The position numbers were made by a program, and so were the translations under genes. From Rhodanobacter sp. Root480 (GTDB lineage Bacteria > Pseudomonadota > Gammaproteobacteria > Xanthomonadales > Rhodanobacteraceae), in assembly GCF_001426645.1 (NCBI RefSeq), contig NZ_LMEX01000001.1, forward strand, positions 2,274 through 66,273: a DNA stretch of 64,000 nucleotides, written 5' to 3'. Shown here in pieces: positions 29,267 to 37,967 of this stretch; position 1 is the first letter of the stretch, and each line of letters begins with the position of its first letter. The notes beneath the pieces are model-generated. The model made no database searches. It was not told the origin of the DNA and worked only from the letters and a program-made list of their open reading frames with translations.

Positions 29267-30100
29267 ATGATCGAACGCGTTTTACTGGCTGGTTGTGGCG
29301 ATCTGGGCTTGCGCGTGGCGCGGCAACTGCTGGGCCGTGGCGACCGTGTCTGGGCGCTGCGGCGGACGCCGCCGGTCGGTGACACCAGCGGCATCCATTG
29401 GCTGCGCGCCGATTTGCGCCAAGCCGAAACGCTGCGCGACCTGCCGTCCGGAATCACCCGGCTGGTCTACCTGCCCACGCCCGACCGGCGCGACGAGGCG
29501 GCCTATCGCGCCACCTTCGTTGACGGCTTGCGGCATCTGCTGCAGGCGCTGGACGCCGACGCGCTGCGGCGGGTGCTGTTTGTTTCGTCCACGGCGGTTT
29601 ATGGCGCGCACGGCGGCGAGTGGGTGGATGAAACCACCGCGCCGGCGCCGCCGGGCTTCAATGGAAAGGCCTTGATGGACGCCGAGCATTGGCTCGCGGC
29701 GCAGCCCGTTTCGTCGGTAACGCTGCGGTTGGCTGGTTTGTACGGGCCGGGTCGGCTGCAACTGGTCGAACGGCTGCGCGCCGGGCAGGTGCAGGTACCG
29801 CGTGAGCATCCGCACTGGGCCAACCGCATCCACGTCGACGATGCCGCAGCCGCGATCACGCATCTGCTGACGCTCCCCGCGGCGCAGTCGCTGTACCTGG
29901 GCGTGGATGACACACCGTTGCCGCTGGCTGTGCTTTACGATCATCTGGCCCGCCTGGCCGGCGCACCCTTGCCGGCCGAGGGGCCGGCGCCGGCCGGTGT
30001 CGGCAGCAAGCGGCTCGGCAATGCCCGCTTGCGCGCCAGCGGCTGGGTGCCGCAATGGCCGGATTCGCGTGCCGGCTACGCTGCGTTGCTCGACAAGTGA
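29267..30100 (+). CDS. Atypical SDR / NAD-dependent epimerase-like protein (YeeZ type)
   Basis: The 277-residue Rossmann protein has the nucleotide motif LLAGCGDLGLRVARQLL (GxGxxG at 9-14) and FVSSTAVYGAHGG with the conserved Ser and Tyr-Gly. The catalytic YxxxK position reads FNGK, so the tyrosine is Phe. The C-terminal part (NRIHVDDAAAAI) is that of sugar-nucleotide SDRs. It is probably an NAD(P)-binding protein of the YeeZ group with unknown substrate; the missing Tyr makes standard dehydrogenase activity doubtful. Confidence 0.75.
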   Translation: MIERVLLAGCGDLGLRVARQLLGRGDRVWALRRTPPVGDTSGIHWLRADLRQAETLRDLPSGITRLVYLPTPDRRDEAAYRATFVDGLRHLLQALDADALRRVLFVSSTAVYGAHGGEWVDETTAPAPPGFNGKALMDAEHWLAAQPVSSVTLRLAGLYGPGRLQLVERLRAGQVQVPREHPHWANRIHVDDAAAAITHLLTLPAAQSLYLGVDDTPLPLAVLYDHLARLAGAPLPAEGPAPAGVGSKRLGNARLRASGWVPQWPDSRAGYAALLDK

Positions 30101-30119
30101 CCCACTACGGAGAACCGTC

Positions 30120-30464
30120 ATGGCCAGCACCGTTCCGCATCATCAGGTCAGTACCACCAACGACATTCCCGACTACCGCATCGTGCGTTCGCTGGGCATC
30201 GTGCGCGGCATCACGGTGCGTTCGCGCAGCGTGGTCGGCAATATCGGTGCGGCATTGCAGACCATCGTGGGCGGCAATATCTCGATCTATACCGAGCTGT
30301 GCGAGAAGGCACGCGAGGAAGCGTACGAGCTGATGCTGCAGCACGCCGCGGCGATGGGTGCCAACGGCGTGGTGGGGATGCGCTATGACGCCAACGACGT
30401 GGGCCAGGGTGTTACCGAAGTGCTTGCCTACGGCACCGCCGTGCAGGTTGAAGCGTCAACGTAA
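30120..30464 (+). CDS. YbjQ family protein (UPF0145)
   Basis: The 114-residue protein has the YbjQ fold: YRIVRSLGIVRGITVRSRS, a turn, AREEAYELMLQHAAAMGANG and VVGMRYDAND, ending YGTAVQVE. These small proteins form pentamer rings and are sometimes linked to metals, but no biochemical role is fixed. The start (ATG at 30120) follows a GGAGAACCG ribosome site, 19 bp after the SDR gene. Confidence 0.88.
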   Translation: MASTVPHHQVSTTNDIPDYRIVRSLGIVRGITVRSRSVVGNIGAALQTIVGGNISIYTELCEKAREEAYELMLQHAAAMGANGVVGMRYDANDVGQGVTEVLAYGTAVQVEAST

Positions 30465-30574
30465 GGTGATTTTGCAATGCGGCTTGTCACCCGCACGGAG
30501 CGCGGGCCAGACTCGGGCTTCAGGATGGGGGAGCGCATCGTGCCGCTTGCACGATTCAATCGGAGATTGACGCC

Positions 30575-30778
30575 ATGTCGGTAGCCAAGGTCATTGAAAT
30601 CAACGCTTCGTCCAGCAAGGGCGTGGAAGACGCCGTGCAGCACGGTTTGAAGAAGGCGGCGGAGTCGGTCAAGAACATCAAGGGCGCCTGGGTCAACGAG
30701 ATCAAGGTGGTTACCAGGGACGACGGCACGGTGACCGAGTGGCGCGTCAACATGAAGGTCAACTTCGTCGTCGACTGA
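30575..30778 (+). CDS. Dodecin family flavin-binding protein
   Basis: The 67-residue protein matches dodecin: VAKVIEINASSSKGVEDAV, Trp39 in IKGAWVNEIKV (the aromatic residue that stacks on the flavin) and TEWRVNMKVNFVVD as the last strand. Dodecins assemble into 12-mers that store or buffer riboflavin/FMN, and some also bind CoA. It is a single gene preceded by a 110-bp gap. Confidence 0.93.
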   Translation: MSVAKVIEINASSSKGVEDAVQHGLKKAAESVKNIKGAWVNEIKVVTRDDGTVTEWRVNMKVNFVVD

Positions 30779-30837
30779 TTCGGCGGGATGTTCGGGGCGG
30801 GGCAGGCAACCCTGTCCCGAGCCCCGAAAGCGCGGGC

Positions 30838-31668
30838 TCAATCGTGGCTGAGGCCGGTGACGTGGCGCTCGTCGTCGTACTCCACGCAGCTGTCGGCCAG
30901 CGCGGGCAGGGTGGCCAGGGCGTGGCGGCTCAGTCGTTCGAAGTGCGACAGGAAGCGATCCATGGCGTCCGCATCCATCGCCAGCGGCGCATGGCGGGCC
31001 ATCAAATCCTCCTCCTGCTGGCCGCGCCAGCGGCGCACGATGTTCCAGTCCGGTGCCTGCAGCACGATCAGCGCGTCGAATTTGCGCCATAGCGGCTGGT
31101 AACTGCGCAATTGCTTGTTCACCCAGCGGCGCCAGCTTCCGTCGGCGTCTTCACGGCGTTCCAGGTCGTTGATCGGGGGGAGCAGCGCCGATTGCGCCTG
31201 CGGCCGGATGCCCAGCGCCCAGCCTTCCACGATCACCAACTTCGGCGCGCGCTTGATGCGCGGCCAGCGCGACGGTGGAAAACGGGTGTCGCGGCCCTTG
31301 TCGAAACGCGGATGGGTTACCGGCAGCTTGTCCGACGCATGCGGCAGCGCCGCCAGCACCGACATCAGCAACTCGATCTCGTGGGTGCCCGGCACGCCGC
31401 GCGTGCGGAGCAGCGGATGCACCTGTTGGGACAACGCCTCGCGTTCGCTGCGGGCGTAGTAGAAATCGTCCAGCGAAAGCACTTCGGTGGCCCAGCCGCG
31501 CGCCTCGGCCTGTGCCTTCATCACCCGCGCCAGGGTGCTCTTGCCGCTGCCCTGCAGGCCGGAAAGCGCAAGCACGTATGGCCGCCGCGAACGGGCGATG
31601 CGGCCGGCGTAGTGATCCAGCAAGTGGCCGGCAAGTGCCTCGTTCTGGGTGTCCGCGAGAGCCTTCAT
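30838..31668 (-). CDS. P-loop kinase, D-glycerate 3-kinase-like
   Basis: The 276-residue protein has a Walker A motif, LSGLQGSGKSTLARV at about 35-49, SLDDFYYARSERE, VHPLLRTRGVPGTHE and VIVEGWALGIRPQ. This set fits the uridine-kinase-like group that includes plant-type glycerate 3-kinase and yeast YGR205W. The C-terminal half (RWVNKQLRSYQPLWRKFDALIV, RWRGQQEEDL) also fits. The substrate is likely glycerate, but is inferred from family only. Monocistronic, divergent from pdxH. Confidence 0.75.
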   Translation of the reverse strand: MKALADTQNEALAGHLLDHYAGRIARSRRPYVLALSGLQGSGKSTLARVMKAQAEARGWATEVLSLDDFYYARSEREALSQQVHPLLRTRGVPGTHEIELLMSVLAALPHASDKLPVTHPRFDKGRDTRFPPSRWPRIKRAPKLVIVEGWALGIRPQAQSALLPPINDLERREDADGSWRRWVNKQLRSYQPLWRKFDALIVLQAPDWNIVRRWRGQQEEDLMARHAPLAMDADAMDRFLSHFERLSRHALATLPALADSCVEYDDERHVTGLSHD

Positions 31669-31825
31669 TCGTACCGCGCCGTGACGTGCGGCAGCACCGT
31701 GCAGCGGGCGGCGGATCCCCGCCGTGTGGCGCGGGCTGGGGGGGGGATTGAGCTAATATGTGAGGTATCCATCTGCCCCATGATGGCGCGCGCGGGCCAC
31801 GATTCAAGGAAAAGTTTCAAAAGCC

Positions 31826-32413
31826 ATGCTTAATTCCGAGATGTTGCACATTTTCCAGCAGTTGCTGGAGGAGGCCCGGGCCAGCGGCGACCCCGAGCCG
31901 ACCGCGATGAACCTTGCCACGGTGGATGCTTCCGGCCGCGTGGCTTCACGCATCGTGCTGCTCAAGGGCGTGGATGAGCGCGGGTTCCGCTTCTTCACCA
32001 ATTACGCGAGCGACAAGGGCTCCCAACTGGAAGCGCACCCGCAGGTGGCGTTGTGCTTTCACTGGAAGCAGATCCGCCACGGTGTGCAGGTGCGCGTGGA
32101 AGGCCATGCCCGCAAATTGCAGGACGAAGAATCCGACGCCTATTTCGCCACCCGCGCGCGCGGCAGCCAGATCGGTGCCTGGGCGTCGCTGCAATCGCAA
32201 ACGCTGCCTGATCGACAGACTTTCGAGCAGCGGGTGGAACGCTACGAACAGGAATTCGCCGGCCGCGACGTCAGCCGCCCGCCGCACTGGGGCGGCTTCG
32301 TGGTCGAGCCCGACACGCTGGAGTTCTGGTACGGCGCGGAATTCCGCCTGCACGAACGCGTGCGCTGGAACCGCCACGGCCAGACCTGGACCCATCGCCT
32401 GTTGTACCCATGA
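31826..32413 (+). CDS. pdxH: Pyridoxamine 5'-phosphate oxidase
   Basis: This FMN enzyme makes pyridoxal 5'-phosphate, the active vitamin B6. The 195 residues are slightly short at the N-terminus against E. coli (218). Visible features: TAMNLATVDASGRVASRIVLLKG (FMN site), TNYASDKGSQLEAHPQVAL, ASLQSQTLPDR and the C-terminal RPPHWGGFVVEPDTLEFW plus RLHERVRW. It overlaps the next gene (YjbQ) by ATGA, an operon not expected from metabolism. Confidence 0.94.
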   Translation: MLNSEMLHIFQQLLEEARASGDPEPTAMNLATVDASGRVASRIVLLKGVDERGFRFFTNYASDKGSQLEAHPQVALCFHWKQIRHGVQVRVEGHARKLQDEESDAYFATRARGSQIGAWASLQSQTLPDRQTFEQRVERYEQEFAGRDVSRPPHWGGFVVEPDTLEFWYGAEFRLHERVRWNRHGQTWTHRLLYP

Positions 32414-32853
32414 ACGGCGGCGCCCAACCCGGTCGGCTGGTCGACCAGAACGGCTTCACGGTCGCGACCCGTGGCCGCGGTTTCAGCGAGATCACTCGCG
32501 ACGTAGCCGACCTGGTGGCCGCCAGCGGCGTGCAGAAGGGTATCGCGCAGGTGTTCACGGCGCACACCAGTTGCTCGTTGTTGATCTGCGAAAACGCCGA
32601 TCCCTCGGTACGCGGCGACCTGGAGCGCTGGATGGCGCGCGTCGTACCCGATGGTGATCCGATGTTCCGCCACGACGCGGAGGGCCCGGACGACATGCCC
32701 GCGCATATCCGTTCGATCCTCAGCGGGGTAAGCCTCACTGTGCCCGTTGGCGGCGGTCGCCTGCGGTTGGGCACCTGGCAGGGCATCTACCTGTGGGAGC
32801 ATCGGACGCACCCGCATCAGCGCAAGGTCACCGTGACGGTCCTGGGATGCTGA
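32410..32853 (+). CDS. YjbQ family protein (UPF0047, thiamin phosphate synthase-like)
   Basis: The 147-residue protein contains the YjbQ signature: GFSEITRDVADLVAASGVQK, VFTAHTSCSLLICENADPSV and LGTWQGIYLWEHR. The His and Glu/Asp residues form a metal site. Related E. coli YjbQ has weak thiamin phosphate synthase activity, so the role is probably broader than that. It overlaps pdxH and the next gene, so it sits in a tight three-gene unit. Confidence 0.88.
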   Translation: MNGGAQPGRLVDQNGFTVATRGRGFSEITRDVADLVAASGVQKGIAQVFTAHTSCSLLICENADPSVRGDLERWMARVVPDGDPMFRHDAEGPDDMPAHIRSILSGVSLTVPVGGGRLRLGTWQGIYLWEHRTHPHQRKVTVTVLGC

Positions 32854-33695
32854 CGACCCGGGCCATGCCGCTGCACGCCATGTGTCTGACGCCATACATG
32901 CCCGACGCCTACCCCCAACGCATCGTCTGCCTTACCGAGGAACCTACCGAGGTGCTCTACGCGTTGGGCGAGGCGCACCGCATCGTCGGCATCTCCGGTT
33001 TCACCGTGCGTCCACCGCAGGCGCGGCGGGAAAAGCCCAAGGTTTCGGCTTTCACCAGCGCGAAAATCGGTGAGATCCTGAAGCTGGAGCCCGACCTGGC
33101 GATCGGCTTCTCCGACATCCAGGCCGACATCGCGCGCGAGCTGATCAAGGCGGGTGTCGAGGTGTGGATCAGCAACCATCGCAGCGTGGACGGCATCCTC
33201 GCCTATATCCGCCGGCTGGGCGCGATGGTGGGCGCGGCCGCCAAAGCCGAGGCGTATGCACAGCAGGCGGAGCAGCACCTGGCCGATATCCGCGCTGCCG
33301 TCGCCAGCTTGCCGCGGCGGCCGAAAGTGTATTTCGAGGAATGGGACGAGCCCATCATCACCGGCATCCGTTGGGTCGCCGAGATCATCGGCATCGCCGG
33401 CGGTGACGACTGTTTCCCCGAGCTGGCCCGCGAGCCGCTGGCCAAACAGCGCATCCTGCCCAACGGCGACGAGGTGGTGCGGCGCGCGCCGGATATCATC
33501 CTCGGCTCATGGTGCGGCAAGCGTTTCCGGCCGCAGAAAGTCGCGGCACGAGCGGGCTGGGACGCGATTCCCGCGGTGCAGACCGGCGACCTGTACGAGA
33601 TCAAGTCGCCGATCATTCTGCAGCCGGGGCCAGCCGCGTTGTTCGATGGGCTGGACGAAATCCATCGCATCATCACCGCATGGGCGCTCCGCTGA
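32847..33695 (+). CDS. ABC-type cobalamin/Fe3+-siderophore periplasmic-binding-like protein
   Basis: The 282-residue protein has the class III binding-protein fold: RIVCLTEEPTEVLYALGEAH, KIGEILKLEPDLAIGFSDIQ, KAGVEVWISNH and WVAEIIGIAGGDDCFPEL. It resembles BtuF. No clear signal peptide is seen. The frame holds several ATG codons (32847, 32865, 32880, 32898); the first overlaps the YjbQ stop. No BtuC/BtuD genes follow. It may be cytosolic or depend on another permease; the ligand is inferred. Confidence 0.75.
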   Translation: MLTTRAMPLHAMCLTPYMPDAYPQRIVCLTEEPTEVLYALGEAHRIVGISGFTVRPPQARREKPKVSAFTSAKIGEILKLEPDLAIGFSDIQADIARELIKAGVEVWISNHRSVDGILAYIRRLGAMVGAAAKAEAYAQQAEQHLADIRAAVASLPRRPKVYFEEWDEPIITGIRWVAEIIGIAGGDDCFPELAREPLAKQRILPNGDEVVRRAPDIILGSWCGKRFRPQKVAARAGWDAIPAVQTGDLYEIKSPIILQPGPAALFDGLDEIHRIITAWALR

Positions 33696-33730
33696 ACCGG
33701 CTTCAATCAGGCGCCGGCATCAGGTAAAGC

Positions 33731-34306
33731 TCAACGCGCCAATGCCAGCCGCATGCCCAGATCCAGCAGTGGCGCGGCGATCAGCATGCGCGCCAGCAGC
33801 AGAGCGATCATCACCGCCATCGGCGCGAAATCGATCATGCCCACGACCAGCCGCCCGCGCAGCGGCCGCATCAACGGCGCCACGATGGCATCCAGCAACC
33901 GCAGCACCGGATGGCGCTGGTCGACCGCGAACATGCTCAGCAACGACCACGCGAAAACCAGGATCAGGTAGAACATCAGCGCGAAATCGAGCAGCTCGGC
34001 CAGCGACAAAACCAGCAACCCGGCCACTCCGGGCATCATGCCCGTCACCGCGAACAACACCCAGCGTTTCAGCAGCATCGCCAGCCATGCCAGCAGCAGG
34101 GCGGCCAGGTTGATCCGCCGCCAGTTGGGGATCACCCGCCGCACTGGCGCCAGTACCGGGTTGGTGTAGCGATAGACGAACTGGCTCAGCGGATTGTGGA
34201 AATCCGCCCGGCAGGCTTCGGCCAGCACTCGTAGCAGGAGCAGGGTGACGGCGGCATTGAAGGCCAGTTCGATCAGCAGGCCCAGGGCATTCAGCAGGTA
34301 GCTCAC
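33731..34306 (-). CDS. YggT family membrane protein
   Basis: The 191-residue protein consists of two repeated YggT units with four to five transmembrane helices. Each repeat has the FxNPL..FVYRYTNPVLAPVRR / ILRLLDAIVAPLMRPLRG pattern. YggT members are linked to osmotic or cation stress and to membrane-protein insertion, but the exact function is unsettled. It overlaps proC by 4 bp (ATGA), as in Pseudomonas. Confidence 0.88.
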   Translation of the reverse strand: MSYLLNALGLLIELAFNAAVTLLLLRVLAEACRADFHNPLSQFVYRYTNPVLAPVRRVIPNWRRINLAALLLAWLAMLLKRWVLFAVTGMMPGVAGLLVLSLAELLDFALMFYLILVFAWSLLSMFAVDQRHPVLRLLDAIVAPLMRPLRGRLVVGMIDFAPMAVMIALLLARMLIAAPLLDLGMRLALAR

Positions 34307-35124
34307 GTTGGCTCATCCAGGCTGGCGGCAAGTTCGACGCCGCGCTTCCTGGCCGCGCCCATGGCATTGGCCACAATGAGGGGCAGACCGTCGGCGGCAA
34401 AGCTCTCCAGCGCGGCCTGCGTGGTGCCGTTGGGTGAGGTGACGCGCTGGCGCAAGGTGGCCGCGTCTTCGCCGCCTTCCGTCAGCATGCGGCCGGCGCC
34501 CAGGCAGGTCTGTGCGGCCAGCGCGCGCGCTGCGTCGCGCGGCAGGCCCTGCGCCACGGCCGCGGCTTCCATCGCCTCGACCATGGCAAAGAAATACGCG
34601 GGGCCCGAGCCGGACAATGCCGTGACCGTATCCATCAGGGCCTCATCGTCGATCCAGCGGGTGACGCCGGCGGTACCCAGAACTTCCTGCGCCTTGGCCT
34701 TTTGCGCCGCGCTGACCGCCGCATTGGCGTACAGCCCGGTGGCGCCCGCGCCGATCAACGCGGGCGTATTGGGCATGCAACGCACGATCGGCAAAGCGCC
34801 AAACCAGCGTTCAAGCTGGTCGATGCGCACGCCGGCAGCGATCGAGATGAGCAGGGGTGACTTGGTCTGCAGGATGTCGCGCAGGTCGCCCTGGATGGCC
34901 GGCATGACCTGGGGTTTTACTGCCAGCACGACCACATCGGCGCCGGCTGCGGCGGCCTTGTTGTCACCATGGCAGGTCACGCCCAGGTCGCGCGTCAACG
35001 CCTCGCGGGCCGCGGCCATGGGCTCGGCAACGTTGATGTCGCCCGGGGCAGCGCCATGCTTCAACAATCCGCCGATCAGGCTGCGCGCCATGTTGCCGCC
35101 GCCGATGAAAGCAATCTGTGTCAT
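34303..35124 (-). CDS. proC: Pyrroline-5-carboxylate reductase
   Basis: This is the final enzyme of proline synthesis. The 273 residues start MTQIAFIGGGNMARSLIGGL with the Rossmann NAD(P) motif, followed by VVVLAVKPQVM and VRCMPNTPALIGAGATGLYA, and a helical C-terminal dimer domain with SGSGPAYFFAMVEAM. The start was placed at the Rossmann fold, since the frame upstream gives no plausible N-terminus. It is operonic with yggT. Confidence 0.96.
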   Translation of the reverse strand: MTQIAFIGGGNMARSLIGGLLKHGAAPGDINVAEPMAAAREALTRDLGVTCHGDNKAAAAGADVVVLAVKPQVMPAIQGDLRDILQTKSPLLISIAAGVRIDQLERWFGALPIVRCMPNTPALIGAGATGLYANAAVSAAQKAKAQEVLGTAGVTRWIDDEALMDTVTALSGSGPAYFFAMVEAMEAAAVAQGLPRDAARALAAQTCLGAGRMLTEGGEDAATLRQRVTSPNGTTQAALESFAADGLPLIVANAMGAARKRGVELAASLDEPT

Positions 35125-35583
35125 GAAAATCCTCGTTGATGGGCCTTGCCGCGATGCCTGCTGCAGGCGCCTTTTTTGCCTTGTTGCCGATGACCGCTCC
35201 CGGCGGTGCGTCGCGCCGAAAGTGAGATCTGTACATCTATACCGAAACGCTTGAAGTGGCGGCTGCCCGGTTTTGCACGCCGGGCTGCCTAGCCTAACCG
35301 AGCCGGCCATGGCGGGGAAAACGGCCGGCATGCTGGCGTCGTCGGACGGCTACCCTGGCGCCACGTGCAAACTGCGTCGAAAGTTTGCAATGTCCACCCG
35401 GGAAACAGTGGCCGCGCAGCGGCTTGCGCGAGTAGTATCGAAGCGGTCGCAAGGGGAAGGGGTACCCGGTTGTCGGATCGCGCCGGCGTCTGCGCTGGCG
35501 AGGGTCGCCCCGGTGAACTTCGCCCCCGTTTCATGCGGCACCAATCCATGCATCCAGACGATCGGTTTTGAGGGGAACGATAG
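35125..35583. other. Intergenic region between divergent proC and pilT
   Basis: I see no gene in these 459 bases. In Pseudomonas this place is held by yggS, which is absent here, and I find no remnant in any frame. An 8-bp inverted repeat, TGCAAACT-N8-AGTTTGCA (35366-35389), and a GCCGGCC/GGCCGGC pair (35302-35329) are present. They could be operator or hairpin sites for the two divergent transcripts; a canonical promoter is not obvious. Confidence 0.5.
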
Positions 35584-36621
35584 ATGGACATTGCCGAACT
35601 GCTTGCGTTCTCGGTGAAAAACAAGGCTTCGGATTTGCACCTTTCCGCGGGCCTGCCGCCGATGATTCGCGTCGACGGCGACGTCCGCCGCATCAACATC
35701 CCGGCACTGGAACACAAGGAAGTGCACTCGCTGATCTACGACATCATGTCGGACAAGCAGCGGCGCGATTACGAGGAGTTCTACGAGACCGACTTCTCGT
35801 TCGAGATTCCCGGCCTGGCGCGTTTCCGCGTCAACGCGTTCACCCAGAACCGCGGCGCCGGCGCCGTGTTCCGCACCATTCCGTCCGAAGTGCTGACGCT
35901 GGAGGATCTGGGCTGCCCGCGCATCTTCAAGGAGCTGATCGAGCAGCCGCAGGGCCTGATCCTGGTGACCGGGCCGACCGGCTCGGGCAAGTCCACCACG
36001 CTGGCGGCGATGGTCGACCACATCAACAAGACCGAATACGGCCACATGCTGACGGTCGAGGACCCGATCGAGTTCGTGCATACCTCGCAGAAGTGCCTGG
36101 TCAACCAGCGCGAGGTGCATCGCGACACGCACGGTTTCAACGAGGCGCTGCGCTCGGCGCTGCGCGAGGATCCCGACTACATCCTGGTCGGCGAATTGCG
36201 CGATCTGGAAACCATCCGGCTGGCGCTGACCGCGGCGGAAACCGGCCACTTGGTGTTTGCCACCGTGCACACGAGTTCCGCGGCCAAGACCATCGACCGC
36301 ATCATCGACGTGTTCCCCGCGGGCGAAAAACCCATGGTGCGCTCGATGCTGTCGGAGAGCCTTCGCGCGGTGATCTCGCAGTCGCTGCTGAAGAAGGTGG
36401 GTGGAGGCCGTATCGCGGCGCACGAGATCATGGTGGGCATCCCGGCCATCCGCAACCTGATCCGCGAGGACAAGGTGGCGCAGATGTATTCGTCGATCCA
36501 GACCGGCCAGCAGTTCGGCATGCAGACCCTCGACCAGTGCCTGCTCGACCTGGTCAAGCGCGGCGTGGTGTCACGCCAGCAGGCGCAGGGGTATGCGAAG
36601 AACAAGGACAGTTTCAAGTGA
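35584..36621 (+). CDS. pilT: Type IV pilus retraction ATPase PilT
   Basis: This hexameric motor depolymerises pili, driving twitching. The 345 residues have an N-terminal PAS-like domain, then the ATPase with Walker A GPTGSGKSTTLAAM at about 136-149, Asp box and Walker B region (LREDPDYILVGELRD), and the arginine finger region. The PilT-specific AIRNLIRED signature precedes VAQMYSSIQTG near the C-terminus. It is followed by a repeat element and pilU. Confidence 0.97.
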   Translation: MDIAELLAFSVKNKASDLHLSAGLPPMIRVDGDVRRINIPALEHKEVHSLIYDIMSDKQRRDYEEFYETDFSFEIPGLARFRVNAFTQNRGAGAVFRTIPSEVLTLEDLGCPRIFKELIEQPQGLILVTGPTGSGKSTTLAAMVDHINKTEYGHMLTVEDPIEFVHTSQKCLVNQREVHRDTHGFNEALRSALREDPDYILVGELRDLETIRLALTAAETGHLVFATVHTSSAAKTIDRIIDVFPAGEKPMVRSMLSESLRAVISQSLLKKVGGGRIAAHEIMVGIPAIRNLIREDKVAQMYSSIQTGQQFGMQTLDQCLLDLVKRGVVSRQQAQGYAKNKDSFK

Positions 36622-36623
36622 GG

Positions 36624-36766
36624 CCGGGAATCGGGCATCGGGAATCGGAAATCGTTGAAAAGCACCGTGCTTCACGCGCTCGTGGCTTGAACGTTCCTGC
36701 CCCCGGATACCAATTTGCGGCGGATGCCGGTTTTCCGATTCCCCACTCCCGATTCCCGATTCCCGG
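36624..36766. repeat. GGGAATCGG inverted-repeat element (MITE- or REP-like) between pilT and pilU
   Basis: The left arm (36624-36654) reads CCGGGAATCGGGCATCGGGA..., and the right arm (36735-36766) is its inverted copy; the outer 20 bases pair with one mismatch. The 80-base core contains a smaller palindrome (AAGCAC-C-GTGCTT). This looks like a small palindromic mobile repeat that has entered the 154-bp gap between pilT and pilU. No ORF is in it. The stem may also slow pilT-to-pilU transcription. Confidence 0.65.
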
Positions 36767-36775
36767 GGTACAGCC

Positions 36776-37948
36776 ATGAGCGATTTCGATTTCACCTCGT
36801 TCCTGAAACTGATGGTGCACAAGAAGGCATCGGACCTTTTCATCACCGCCGGTGTGGCGCCGTCGATGAAGGTGCAGGGGCGCATCGTGCCGATCACGCA
36901 GAGCCCGCTGTCGGTGCAGCAGGCGCGTGACATGGTGTTGAACGTGATGACGCCGGGGCAGCGCGAGGAGTTCGAGAAAACCCACGAATGCCAGTTCGCG
37001 ATTTCCGCGCAGGGCGTGGGCCGCTTCCGTGTCTCGTGTTTCTACCAGCGCAATTGCGTGGGCATGGTGTTGCGCCGGATCGAGTCGAAGATCCCCACGC
37101 CGGAGGAATTGAACCTGCCACCGGTGATCAAGCAGCTGGCGATGACCAAGCGCGGCATCATCGTTTTCGTGGGCGCCACCGGCTCGGGCAAATCGACCTC
37201 GCTGGCCGCGATGATCGGCTACCGCAATGCCAACTCGACCGGCCACATCATCACCATCGAGGACCCGATCGAATACGTGCACAAGCACGAGGGCTGCATC
37301 ATCACCCAGCGAGAAGTCGGCATCGATACCGACAGCTGGGACAACGCGCTGAAGAACACGCTGCGCCAGGCGCCGGACGTGATCATGATCGGCGAAATCC
37401 GCACGCGCGAAGGCATGGACCACGCGATCGCGTTCGCCGAAACCGGCCATCTGGTGCTGTGCACCCTGCACGCCAACAACGCCAACCAGGCGATGGATCG
37501 CATCCTGCATTTTTTCTCGGAAGACCGCCGCCAGCAGTTGCTGATGGATCTTTCGCTCAACCTGAAAGGCATCGTGGCGCAGATGCTGATTCCCACGCCC
37601 GACGGCAAGTCGCGGCGGGTGGCGGTGGAGATACTGCTGGGTACGCCACTGGTGCAGGACTACATCCGCCAGGGCGACATCCACAAGCTGAAGGAGGTGA
37701 TGAAGGAATCCACCTTGCTCGGCATGAAGACCTTCGACCAGAGCCTGATCGAGCTTTATCAAGCCGGCGAGATTTCCTACGAGGACGCATTGCGCTATGC
37801 CGACAGTGCCAACGAGGTGCGTTTGCGCATCAAGCTGGCGCAAGGTGGCGATGCGCACACCCTCGCGCAGGGGCTCGACGGCGTGGCGCTGGAGGAGGAC
37901 CGCGACCCGAACAACCTCGGCTCGGGCAGCAATCTGCTGAATCGCTGA
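36776..37948 (+). CDS. pilU: PilT-like retraction ATPase PilU
   Basis: This second retraction ATPase supports PilT under load. The 390 residues contain Walker A GATGSGKSTSLAAM at about 129-142, VIMIGEIRTREGMDHAI and ALKNTLRQAPD as the Asp/Walker B region, and AETGHLVLCTLHANNANQAM. It has a longer C-terminal tail than PilT (ALEEDRDPNNLGSGSNLLNR). Full length, same strand as pilT, ending at a strong terminator. Confidence 0.96.
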   Translation: MSDFDFTSFLKLMVHKKASDLFITAGVAPSMKVQGRIVPITQSPLSVQQARDMVLNVMTPGQREEFEKTHECQFAISAQGVGRFRVSCFYQRNCVGMVLRRIESKIPTPEELNLPPVIKQLAMTKRGIIVFVGATGSGKSTSLAAMIGYRNANSTGHIITIEDPIEYVHKHEGCIITQREVGIDTDSWDNALKNTLRQAPDVIMIGEIRTREGMDHAIAFAETGHLVLCTLHANNANQAMDRILHFFSEDRRQQLLMDLSLNLKGIVAQMLIPTPDGKSRRVAVEILLGTPLVQDYIRQGDIHKLKEVMKESTLLGMKTFDQSLIELYQAGEISYEDALRYADSANEVRLRIKLAQGGDAHTLAQGLDGVALEEDRDPNNLGSGSNLLNR

Positions 37949-37967
37949 ACTTCGCAGACTGCTTGCC

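Noticed and set aside
35400-35440. Sigma-54 promoter upstream of pilT (TGGCCG...TTGC)
   Set aside because: The GG and GC elements are separated by 14 bases, not the required 10.
36624-36766. CRISPR-like repeats of GGGAATCGG
   Set aside because: The repeats are short, directly adjacent and inverted, with no spacers of even length and no cas genes. A palindromic mobile repeat fits better.
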